Of a DNA stretch of 64,000 nt, positions 8,779 to 16,547 are shown one piece after another (position 1 is the first letter of the stretch; every line of letters begins with the position of its first letter). The stretch lies in NCBI GenBank assembly GCA_963838385.1, contig CAWIRE010000001.1:2046001-2110000 (forward strand), written 5' to 3'. The notes beneath the pieces were generated by a model. It searched no databases, had not been told where the DNA came from, and saw only the letters and a program-made list of their open reading frames with translations. Made by a program: the position numbers and the translations under genes. Source of the stretch: DAHUYF01 sp963838385. GTDB lineage: Bacteria > Pseudomonadota > Alphaproteobacteria > ATCC43930 > CGMCC-115725.

Positions 8779-9554
8779 GCGCCGCGATCGTCCTCGACCG
8801 CGTCGCCAAGCGCTTCGAGCGCGGCGCCAGCCCCGAGGGCGAGCTCCATGCCGTGCGCGATCTCAGCCTCACGATCGAGGCCGGCGAGCTCCTCGCCATC
8901 CTCGGTCCCACCGGCTGCGGCAAGTCGACCACCTTCAACCTGATCGCCGGGCTGGTCCGCCCGTCCTCGGGCAGCGTGCGGGTGATGGGGCACGATCCCT
9001 ATGACGAGTTCGACTGGTTTCGCGGCAAGATCGGCATCGTCTTCCAGAGCGACCGGCTGATGCCGTGGCGCAGCGCGCTGGACAATGTGGCGCTCGGCCT
9101 CGAGCTCAACAAATGCCCGCGCGAGGAGCGCCGCGCCACGGCGCAGGCCTGGCTGGAGCGGCTCGGCCTCAAGGGGCACGAGGATGACTTCCCGCATGCG
9201 CTGTCGGGCGGCATGCGCCAGCGCGTCGGCATCGCCCGCGCCTTTGCCATCAGGCCCGCGATCCTGCTCTGCGACGAGCCCTTCTCCGGCCTCGACGCGG
9301 TCACCGGCGACGCGCTGCGGCGCGAATTCGCCGATCTCGTGCGCGAAACCGGCTGCACCGGGATCTTCATCACCCATTCGATCGAGGAGGCGCTGCAGCT
9401 CGGCCGGCGCATCCTGGTCTTTGAGCGGCCGGCGCGCATCGTCTATGAGGCGGTGCTCGCAGCCGACACCGCCGCCGAAGCCCGCGCCGAGATCCGCGCC
9501 CGGATCCGCCGCGCGCTCGGCGGCGACGGCATTCCCCGAGGAGACACGCCATGA
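8775..9554 (+). CDS. ABC transporter ATP-binding protein, SsuB/TauB type
   Basis: A 259-residue ATPase with every motif intact: Walker A GPTGCGKST, Q-loop FQSDRLMPW, signature LSGGMRQR, Walker B ILLCDEPFSGLD and H-loop ITHSIEEA. It starts with GTG inside the permease stop and its own stop overlaps the amidohydrolase start by 4 bp. It powers uptake by the importer encoded just upstream. Confidence 0.93.
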   Translation: MSAAIVLDRVAKRFERGASPEGELHAVRDLSLTIEAGELLAILGPTGCGKSTTFNLIAGLVRPSSGSVRVMGHDPYDEFDWFRGKIGIVFQSDRLMPWRSALDNVALGLELNKCPREERRATAQAWLERLGLKGHEDDFPHALSGGMRQRVGIARAFAIRPAILLCDEPFSGLDAVTGDALRREFADLVRETGCTGIFITHSIEEALQLGRRILVFERPARIVYEAVLAADTAAEARAEIRARIRRALGGDGIPRGDTP

Positions 9555-10552
9555 TCGTCGACAGCCACGCCCATTTCGTCCCCGCCGCGATGCTGGAGAG
9601 CCTGCGCAGCGAGCGCCGCCTCTTTCCCTCGGTGAAGCTCCTCGCCGAGGGCGGCGGCACGCGGCTCGCCTTTGCCGGGGAAGCGCCGACGCGCCCGGTC
9701 TCGCCCAAGCTCAGCGACCTCGCCGAGCGCGGCAAATGGCTGGCCTCGGTCGGCATCGACCGGCAGGTGGTGGGCGGCTGGCTCGACATGTTCGGCTATG
9801 AGCTGCCGCCCGAGGAGGGCGCGGATTGGAGCCGCTTCATGAACGAGGCGATGCGCGCCGGCGCCGCCGAGCTCGCCGCCTTCGCGCCGCTCGCCACCGT
9901 GCCGCTGCAAAGCGGCAAGCTTGCCGCGCGCGTGCTCGAGGAGGCGCTCGATGAGGGGTTCCACGGCGCCATGATCGGGACGCAGCCCAAGGGGCTGGGC
10001 GGCGCGCTGGACGATCCCGATCTGAACCCGTTCTGGGAGGTGGCCTCGGCGCGCCATGCGACGCTCTTCCTCCACCCCATGTTCGCCTGTGGCGACGACC
10101 GGCTCGAGGCCTATGATCTCGTCAATGCCGTGGGGCGGCTCACCGACACCACGACGGCGATGGCGCGGCTGCTGTTTTCGGGCCATCTGCAGCGCTATCC
10201 CGGCGTCACCCTCATCGTCTCCCATGGCGGCGGCGCGCTGCCCTATGCGCTCGGCCGCCTGAAGCGCAACCACGCCGCCCATCCCGGCAAATACGCCGAT
10301 CCGCTGGACGGTTTCCGCCGGCTCTATTTCGACACGGTGCTGTTCGAGGCGCGCGCGCTGCGCTTCCTCTGCGACACCGCCGGCGCCGACAAGGTGCTGC
10401 TGGGCTCCGACCATCCCTTCCCGATCGGCGACAGCGCGCCGCTGCGCGTGGTCGAGGAGACGCCGCTCACCGGCGCCGAGAAACGCGGGATCCTCGGCGA
10501 GACCGCGGCGCGGATCTTCCATCTCCCGGGCTGCTGCGGCACGGGCGGGTGA
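9551..10552 (+). CDS. Amidohydrolase_2 (ACMSD-like) metal-dependent hydrolase/decarboxylase
   Basis: A 333-residue TIM-barrel metalloenzyme. Metal-site residues visible are H6 and H8 in DSHAHF, the His of FLHPMF, the SHGGGALPY strand and the Asp of LGSDHPFPIGD. The family includes aminocarboxymuconate-semialdehyde decarboxylase, gamma-resorcylate decarboxylase and other ring-acid decarboxylases or hydrolases. It is translationally coupled to the importer, so it probably acts on the imported compound or on the product of the molybdenum hydroxylase. The exact reaction cannot be read from the sequence. Confidence 0.85.
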   Translation: MIVDSHAHFVPAAMLESLRSERRLFPSVKLLAEGGGTRLAFAGEAPTRPVSPKLSDLAERGKWLASVGIDRQVVGGWLDMFGYELPPEEGADWSRFMNEAMRAGAAELAAFAPLATVPLQSGKLAARVLEEALDEGFHGAMIGTQPKGLGGALDDPDLNPFWEVASARHATLFLHPMFACGDDRLEAYDLVNAVGRLTDTTTAMARLLFSGHLQRYPGVTLIVSHGGGALPYALGRLKRNHAAHPGKYADPLDGFRRLYFDTVLFEARALRFLCDTAGADKVLLGSDHPFPIGDSAPLRVVEETPLTGAEKRGILGETAARIFHLPGCCGTGG

Positions 10553-10570
10553 GCGTCGAGGGCGGCGGCG

Positions 10571-10779
10571 TCAGGTCCCGCAGGAGGTCCCGGCGGAGCA
10601 CGCCTCGAGGCTGCGCAGCAGCCGGCGCCCGCATCCCACACCTCGGCGGCGAAGCACCCGCGCTGGCGCTGAAGCTCCCGCGCCAATCGGCATCGCCTCA
10701 TCGTCATCGGCGCATTCCAGGACCTCGACAAAGGTGATGCGGCCGGCCGATCGAAGAAAAAGCAGCGGTAGGGTCGCAT
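10571..10779 (-). pseudogene. Small conserved-type hypothetical protein, broken by three frame changes
   Basis: Read leftwards from the ATG at 10779, protein-like segments alternate between two frames: MRPYRCFFFDR, then AGRITFVEVLECADDDEAM, then RELQRQRGCFAAEVWDAG, then RRLLRSLEACSAGTSCGT and stop at 10571. Joined, they make an approximately 70-residue protein of the short 'R-Y-x-F-F-D ... G-I ... VEVLECADD ... A-REL' type found in rhizobia and relatives. An alternative unbroken 99-residue frame (10571-10870) covers only parts of it. The alternating frames suggest sequence errors. Function unknown. Confidence 0.45.
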
Positions 10780-11268
10780 GCGCAGGCTCGCGGCTGGCGG
10801 TGAATGTCCGTGGGACCAATAGATAGAAATCATGCCAGCGAATGCCGCTTGGCACCTTAACCTGGATCACTTATTTGAGGTGTTTCGGAAAAAGATATCC
10901 CGATATCGATGTGGGCTCGCCCGCGCCAGGGCTGATTTAGGCCGGCCGTACCCGAAGCAGGAGTGCCGCCTCCACTCGCGTCATTGGTTTGCCGCACTTG
11001 CGTGCGAACGCGTGTCAGTTGTAGGACAGGCGGAGGGAAGCATCCCCCCCGGCAGAGGGATCGACTTGACGAGCTCCTGCGGCCGGACACCCATGGTCAG
11101 GGGGTGAAGCAACCGGCAGCCGCACGGATCAGAGGCGCCGGCCGGAAACAAGGCCGTCATCCGCAGGGTCGGGCGCAAAGGGGGGCAACCGTCGGACTTT
11201 GTCGTGAAGCACTTTTCGTCCCGCGATGACCCTCGGCCGCCGCCTGATCGGACATCGAGAGGCGGCGC
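10780..11268. other. Intergenic region, about 490 bp, no gene recognised
   Basis: No frame here shows protein-like composition or a credible ribosome site. A short AT-richer patch at 10880-10910 includes GATATCCCGATATCGAT, which could be part of a promoter or operator for the Crp/Fnr gene downstream. Nothing else is supported. Confidence 0.4.
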
Positions 11269-12079
11269 ATGAAGGCGCGCAACGGCGAAGCGACGCAGCG
11301 CGCTGGCGGCGAAGCTCTCGCATTTCGCGCCACTCTCGGCGGAGGACGCGCGCGCCCTTGAGGCGCTTTGCACGAGCGAGGATCAGTTTCCCGCGCGCAC
11401 CGACATCGCAATCGAAGGCGAGGCGCCACGCGCCGGCTTCGTCGTCGCCCAAGGCATGGCCTGCCGCTATCGCCTGCTGGCCGACGGCCGGCGCCAAATC
11501 CTGGGCTTCCTCCTGCCGGGCGACGTCTTCGATCCATGCGTGTTTCTGCTGAAGGCGATGGATCATTCCGTTGCCACGCTGATGCCGACGCGCATCGCCT
11601 GGCTCGAGCGCGGGCCGTTGATCGAGCTGCTGGCGAAGCGGCCCCGCCTCGCCGCGGCGCATTGGTGGAGCGCGCTGCAGGAGGAGGCGATCCAGCGCGA
11701 GCGTATCGTGGCACTCGGACGGCGCGACGCGCGCGGCCGTGTCGCCTACCTGCTGTGCGAGCTGGTGTGGCGCCAGGCCGCCATCGGCGCGAGCGACGAT
11801 GGCGCGATCCGGCTGCCGCTGACCCAGATCGATCTCGCCGACGCGCTCGGCCTCACGCCGGTGCATGTCAACCGCGTGCTCCAGGAGTTCCGCAAGGCGG
11901 GGCTGATCACGCTCGCGCACCGCCGGCTTCGCCTGCACGACATGGCGACGCTGCAGGTCATCGCCGGCTGCAGCGAGAGCTATCTCCATCTCGACGGCGC
12001 GCCCGAGGAGGTGGTGCGCTACATCGACCAGCTGGAGCGGCGCGGCGATCGCTCCGATGCGCGCCCCGAGCGGCCGTGA
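11269..12079 (+). CDS. Crp/Fnr-family transcriptional regulator
   Basis: A cyclic-nucleotide-binding-type sensor domain spans about the first 140 residues (HFAPLSAEDARALEALC, VVAQGMACRYRL, GFLLPGDVFDP). A C-terminal winged helix-turn-helix follows, including LPLTQIDLADALGLTPVHVN and RVLQEFRKAGLI. There is no FNR-like cysteine set. The body of the gene is in the frame that ends at 12079, but this frame has a stop at 11270 and no good start. The ATG at 11269 is in another frame, so a shift near 11300-11310 is likely. The ATG is used as a provisional start; 11456 is the first in-frame ATG but would truncate the sensor domain. Confidence 0.8.
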
Positions 12080-12185
12080 CGCCGCGGCGCGCGCCGGGCG
12101 GATCGCCCGTGCAATTTGCCCGGGCGATCCGCGCCCGCGGCGGCGGCGGCGGCTGATTTTCGGCGGAAATCCGCGCTTTTCCGGC

Positions 12186-12200
12186 TGGCACGGGGCTTGA
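12186..12200 (+). promoter_or_regulatory. Sigma-54-like promoter element
   Basis: TGGCACGGGGCTTGA matches the -24 half of the RpoN consensus (TGGCACG) perfectly and has TTG at the correct spacing, but A replaces the -12 C. It lies about 40 bp upstream of the small gene at 12239. The -12 mismatch makes this only a candidate. Confidence 0.35.
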
Positions 12201-12238
12201 AACGAGGGCGGGGTCACACAGCGACAGGGGTCCCGCCG

Positions 12239-12451
12239 ATGTCCGCAGAGATCATCTCGATTGCCGAGTTTCGCGCCCGCCGCGAGATGCCGGCGGCGCC
12301 CGCAGAAGCGCTCGCCTCGAGGATCGACCGGCCCACTCTGGCGGAGGCGAGCCGCGCGCTGGCGGCAAGCATCGATCAGGTGCGGCGTCACGCGCTGCTG
12401 CTCAATCGCGCCCGCGCCCGCGCGCGCTGCCTACATGAGCTCGGCGACTAG
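12239..12451 (+). CDS. Small hypothetical protein (70 aa)
   Basis: Begins MSAEIISIAEFRARRE and is Ala/Arg-rich and probably helical, with a C-terminal Arg-rich stretch. There is no recognised domain. The ATG sits about 40 bp below a sigma-54-like element, and the gene converges on the response regulator that ends at 12458. The ISIAEFRARRE opening resembles many short alphaproteobacterial proteins, which supports it being real. Function unknown. Confidence 0.6.
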   Translation: MSAEIISIAEFRARREMPAAPAEALASRIDRPTLAEASRALAASIDQVRRHALLLNRARARARCLHELGD

Positions 12452-12457
12452 CGCGGC

Positions 12458-13123
12458 TCAGGTGGTGCGAAGGCAGTAGCCGGCGCCGCGCACGGTATGC
12501 AGCAGCGGCGCGGTGAAGCCGCGATCGATCTTCTGCCTGAGCCGGCCGATATGCACGTCGATGACGTTGGTCTGGGGATCGACATGGCTGTCCCAGACCT
12601 TCTCCAGCAGCATCGTCCGCGTGAGCACCTGGCCGGCGTGGCGCATGAGGTATTCGAGCAGGCGGAACTCGCGCGGCAGCAGGTCGATCGGCCGGCCCGC
12701 ACGGGTCACCGTGCGCGACAGCAGATCCATTTCGAGATCGGCGACGTTGAGCCGCGAGGCGGAGGTGCCGCGCCGCGTCAGCGCCGAGACGCGCGCCAGC
12801 AGCTCCGACATGGCGAAGGGCTTGACCAGGTAATCGTCGCCGCCGGCCGACAGCCCTTCCACCCGGTCGTCGACATCGCTGAGCGCGCTCAGCACCAGCA
12901 CCGGCGTGTTGATGCCGGCGCTGCGCAGGGTGACGATGATGGAGAGACCATCGAGCCGCGGCAGCATGCGGTCGATGATCATCGCGTCGAAGCTGCCGCG
13001 CTGGGCCCGGTCGAGGCCTTGATAGCCATCCGTGGCGAGGTCGACGACATGGCCGCGCTCCGTCAGGCCCTTGGCCACGTAAGCGGCGGTTTCAGCATCG
13101 TCTTCGACCACCAGGACGCGCAT
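12458..13123 (-). CDS. OmpR/PhoB-family response regulator
   Basis: A 221-residue two-domain regulator. The receiver has the acidic pair VVEDD, phospho-acceptor D51 (MIIDRMLPRLDG) and the conserved Lys in DDYLVKPF. The C-terminal winged helix (from about 128) contains PREFRLLEYLMRHAGQVLTR and NVIDVHIGRLRQKID. It is transcribed 75 bp after a histidine kinase on the same strand, its evident partner. The regulon and signal are not visible. Confidence 0.93.
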   Translation of the reverse strand: MRVLVVEDDAETAAYVAKGLTERGHVVDLATDGYQGLDRAQRGSFDAMIIDRMLPRLDGLSIIVTLRSAGINTPVLVLSALSDVDDRVEGLSAGGDDYLVKPFAMSELLARVSALTRRGTSASRLNVADLEMDLLSRTVTRAGRPIDLLPREFRLLEYLMRHAGQVLTRTMLLEKVWDSHVDPQTNVIDVHIGRLRQKIDRGFTAPLLHTVRGAGYCLRTT

Positions 13124-13198
13124 CGCGCGGAATTCTAGCAGCCGGCGATCCCGGCGCGAGCTAAAAAAGAAGACAGATTTGGGAGCCTCTCCCCCGCG

Positions 13199-14689
13199 TC
13201 AGGACTCTCGCGCCGGGCCGGCATCCGTCGGAGACAGCGCGCGCGCGGCGCTTTGCGGGCGGCGCGGGATCGTTCGGCCGGGACGCTCGGCGGCGGCGGC
13301 GCGCTGCGCCGCCTCGTCGAGCGCGGCCAGCGTGAACACCGCCTTGAGCCCGGGATGGTTGTCCTCGAGACGGACCTCGCCGCTGTGCAGCCGGGCCACG
13401 GCGCGCACCAGGCTGAGGCCGAGCCCGTTGCCCGGCGTGCTGCGGCTGGGCTCGAGCCGCACGAAGCGCTCGAACACGGCGTCGCGCTGATCGGCGGGAA
13501 TGCCCATGCCGGTATCGGCGACCTCGATGCGGGCCAGGCCGCCATCGCGGCGCACGCTCAGCGAGACGGCGCCGGCGGGCGTGTATTTGATGGCGTTGTC
13601 GAGCAGATTGGCGATCGCCTGCGATAACAGGTGTTCGTTGCCTTTGACCGCCAGGACGGGATCGCTCGACACCGTCAGCGCCAGCCCTTTCTTCTCCGCC
13701 ACCGGCTCGTACAACTCGGCCATCGACCGCGCGATCCGGACGAGGTCGACCACCACCAGCAGGTCGCGCCGCGAGCCGGCCTCGGCCTTGGCGATGCTGA
13801 GCAGCCCGTTGAAGGTGGCGAGGAGATGATCCGCGTCGTCGATCGCATCGCGCAGCGTCGTGACGTAGCGCATCGCGGTCGGGCGCTCCAGCAGCGCCAT
13901 TTCGAGCCGCGCGCGCAGCCGCGCCAAGGGCGTGCGCAGGTCGTGCGCGATGTTGTCGGTGACTTGGCGCATGCCGATCACCAGCTGCTCGATGCGCTCG
14001 AGCATGGCGTTGAGGTTGGCGGCGAGCTGATCGAACTCGTCGCCGCTGCCGTTGAGCGGCACGCGCTCGCTGAGGTCGCCATGGATGATGCTGGCGCTGG
14101 TGCGGCTCATCAGCTCGACCCGGCGCAGCATGTTGCGCGTCGTCAGCACGGCGCCGGCGATGCCGAGCGCGAAGGTGAGCCAGCCCGCCCAGACCAGCGT
14201 GTGGTTCATGCGCGCGCGGAACGCCTCGGCGTCGCGCTGGTCGCGGCCCACCAGCAGGTGATATCCGCCGGAGAGGACGAAGACCGAAGCGAGCACGGTG
14301 TCGGTCTCCGTGGTGCCGTCGCCACGCGCCTCCACGGGGAAGCGGATCCAGCCCGGGCGCACCGGCGTCGCCGAGGGCCAGAAGGTGAGGTTGCCGGCAA
14401 GCGGCCGGAGCTGCTGGTCGGTGACGAGATAGAGCGTCGCGTGCACCTGCTGGCCGGCGATGCGCGCGTGGATGGTGTCGATCAGGCCGGGCAGCCCGGC
14501 GCGCTCGTATTGATCGGCGAGGCCGCGGATCTCGGCGCGGATGATCGCCTCGGTCTGGCGGTCGATGAAGCTGGCGATGGAGAGATAGACGAAGGCCAGC
14601 AGCGCCAGCACCGACACGGCGAAGAGCGCGAAATAGACCGCGGCGAGGCGCACCGCATTGGTTCGCAGCAGACGCTTCATGGCGGCCAT
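13199..14689 (-). CDS. Membrane sensor histidine kinase of the two-component pair
   Basis: A 496-residue kinase. A membrane helix (about 14-36), a periplasmic loop (about 37-163), a second helix (about 164-184), and a HAMP linker are followed by HisKA with phospho-accepting H249 (NIAHDLRTPL). The ATPase domain has the N-box LSQAIANLLDNAIKYTP, G1 ADTGMGIP and G2 GNGLGLSLVRAV. The Arg/Ala-rich C-terminus after about residue 460 looks unstructured. The ATG at 14689 gives MAAMKRLL; an alternative ATG three codons later is equally plausible. It precedes its response regulator in the transcript. Confidence 0.92.
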   Translation of the reverse strand: MAAMKRLLRTNAVRLAAVYFALFAVSVLALLAFVYLSIASFIDRQTEAIIRAEIRGLADQYERAGLPGLIDTIHARIAGQQVHATLYLVTDQQLRPLAGNLTFWPSATPVRPGWIRFPVEARGDGTTETDTVLASVFVLSGGYHLLVGRDQRDAEAFRARMNHTLVWAGWLTFALGIAGAVLTTRNMLRRVELMSRTSASIIHGDLSERVPLNGSGDEFDQLAANLNAMLERIEQLVIGMRQVTDNIAHDLRTPLARLRARLEMALLERPTAMRYVTTLRDAIDDADHLLATFNGLLSIAKAEAGSRRDLLVVVDLVRIARSMAELYEPVAEKKGLALTVSSDPVLAVKGNEHLLSQAIANLLDNAIKYTPAGAVSLSVRRDGGLARIEVADTGMGIPADQRDAVFERFVRLEPSRSTPGNGLGLSLVRAVARLHSGEVRLEDNHPGLKAVFTLAALDEAAQRAAAAERPGRTIPRRPQSAARALSPTDAGPARES

Positions 14690-14732
14690 GAGAGGTCTTC
14701 ACCACGGAGATTCATGGGCGACGACCGGGCGA

Positions 14733-16415
14733 TCAAGCGGGTTCCGGCACCACGTCGAAGGCGATGCAGATGCGGTCCTGCTCGCCCTCGAAGGCGACGA
14801 CGCGATGCCAGAACGAGGACGGGAAGAGGACGAGCATCCCCGCCTCCGGCTTCACCGCGGTGGTCAGCAGCGGCTCCGGCGGCGCGCGCATGAGCGCATC
14901 GGCCACGGGCTCGCCGAATTTGAGGAATCCCGCCTCGGCCACGCGCTCGGCGGCGACCGTGGCCGGCACCTGCACGTAATAGACGCCGCTCACCAGCGAG
15001 CCCGGATGGAAATGGGCGAGCTGATAGCCCTCGGAGCGCAGGATGACCGCCCAGGCTTCGAGCCGGAAGCCCGGCGGCGCCGGCACGGCGAAGGGGATCT
15101 CCGGCAGCGACAGCGCGGTGGCGATGTGGTCGGCGACCGCGGCCTCGAAGAAGCGCCTGAGCGCGAGGACGGTCGGCGCCGCGCCATCGAGAATCTCGAG
15201 CGTCTGCCGGCCGGAGCGGATGGCCTTGCCCGGCGGGTCCGGCATCAGCGTCGGATGATCGTAGATGTGGCGGGCGAGCTCGGCGTTGAACGCCTCGAGG
15301 CCGGGCCAGCCCTCACCCGGCGCCAGCCGGTGCGTGCGCAGCAGCCGGGCATAGTCGAGCATCGCCCGCGCCTCGTCGCGCCGGCCGATCTCCTGCAGGA
15401 AGACCGAGAAATGCGCCTTGGCGAAGGCGTGCGCCGGATCGAGCGCGAGCGCGCGGCGGAAGGCCGCCTCGGCGCCGGCGGCATCGCCGGTCTCGCGCAG
15501 CATCTGCGCCAGGTTCGCCGCGATCTGCGGGATACGCGGCTCGAGCGCCAGCGCCCGGCGCGTCGCCGCCGCGCCGCCGGCCGTGTCGCCCTTGGCGTGG
15601 AGCGCGGTGCCGAGATTGACATGGGCCTGCGCCAGCTGCGGCGCCAACGCGACCGCGCGCCGGTAGAGCGCGATCGCCTCGTCGAGCTTGCCCTCGACCT
15701 GCAGCAGCGATCCCAGATTGAGGCAGGCCGAGGCGGCGCGCGGCTCGAGCGCCAGCGCGGCGCGGTAGGCCGCGATCGCCTCGCCGTCGCGCCGCTGCGC
15801 GGCGAGCGTCACGCCGAGATTGTAGTGCGCCTCGAAGGAGCGTGGTGCCACCGCGGCCGCCTGGCGCAGCACCGCCACCGCCTCGTCATACGCCATCATC
15901 TCCTGCAGCGTGATGCCGAGATTGACGTAAGCATGCGGCACCGCCGGGCTGAGCGCGATGGCACGGCGATAGCAGGCCGCCGCCTCCGCCGGCGCACCCA
16001 GCCGGCGCAGCAGATTGCCGAGCTGGAAATGGACCGCGCCGAGGTCGGAGCGCAGTGCCAGGGCCCGGCGGAAGGCATCCGCCGCCTCCTCGAGCCGCTC
16101 GGCGCCGAGATAGGCCATGGCGAGCTCGGCGAGCGCGATGGCGTTGCCCGGGGCGAGCAGCGCCGCCATGGCGAAATGGTCCACCGCCTCGCCCGTGCGG
16201 CCGGCATCGAGACAGAGCTTGCCCAGCCGGCGGCGCGGTTCCGGCAGGCCCGGCCAGCGCTTCAGCGCCTCGGCATAAAGCTGCTCGGCGATGCCGGCCC
16301 GGCCGGCGCGCTGGTGGAGCTCGGCGCGCGCCAGAAAGTCCTCGGCGCCGCCCGGGGCGGGCTTGCCCGGCGGGGTCTGTGCTCCGATCGCGGTTTCCGG
16401 TCCTTGCCGCGCCAT
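14733..16415 (-). CDS. TPR-repeat protein with C-terminal 2OG-Fe(II) oxygenase-like domain
   Basis: A 560-residue protein. About nine tetratricopeptide repeats occupy residues 25-340, for example VNLGITLQEMMAYDEAVAVL and CLNLGSLLQVEGKLDEAIAL. The C-terminal 200 residues resemble the putative 2OG-Fe(II) oxygenase family (2OG-FeII_Oxy_5): YQLAHFHPGSLVSGVYYV, the distal FPSSFWHRVVAFEG and RICIAFDV. The histidines in these motifs are likely iron ligands and the Arg a 2-oxoglutarate anchor. No signal peptide is seen. TPR arrays usually recruit a protein substrate, so protein or peptide hydroxylation is possible but unproven. Confidence 0.82.
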   Translation of the reverse strand: MARQGPETAIGAQTPPGKPAPGGAEDFLARAELHQRAGRAGIAEQLYAEALKRWPGLPEPRRRLGKLCLDAGRTGEAVDHFAMAALLAPGNAIALAELAMAYLGAERLEEAADAFRRALALRSDLGAVHFQLGNLLRRLGAPAEAAACYRRAIALSPAVPHAYVNLGITLQEMMAYDEAVAVLRQAAAVAPRSFEAHYNLGVTLAAQRRDGEAIAAYRAALALEPRAASACLNLGSLLQVEGKLDEAIALYRRAVALAPQLAQAHVNLGTALHAKGDTAGGAAATRRALALEPRIPQIAANLAQMLRETGDAAGAEAAFRRALALDPAHAFAKAHFSVFLQEIGRRDEARAMLDYARLLRTHRLAPGEGWPGLEAFNAELARHIYDHPTLMPDPPGKAIRSGRQTLEILDGAAPTVLALRRFFEAAVADHIATALSLPEIPFAVPAPPGFRLEAWAVILRSEGYQLAHFHPGSLVSGVYYVQVPATVAAERVAEAGFLKFGEPVADALMRAPPEPLLTTAVKPEAGMLVLFPSSFWHRVVAFEGEQDRICIAFDVVPEPA

Positions 16416-16508
16416 CTCCGGCCGTGATTGCCGACCAGAGCCCGTCCCGCGGACAGGCTCGCCGATGTAGCGCTGGTGATGCTAGCACGCCCGCTTGCGC
16501 GGGCGAAA

Positions 16509-16538
16509 GCGACCCGCCGGCCGAAGCCGGCGGGTCGC
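16509..16538 (-). terminator. Hairpin terminator after the DcaP-like porin
   Basis: A perfect 13-bp stem (GCGACCCGCCGGC with its complement) encloses a CGAA loop, just after the porin stop at 16548 and followed on the transcribed strand by TTTCGCCC. The U-run is short, but the stem is very stable. A second smaller GC hairpin lies next to it at about 16487-16504. Confidence 0.7.
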
Positions 16539-16547
16539 AGCCGTCCT

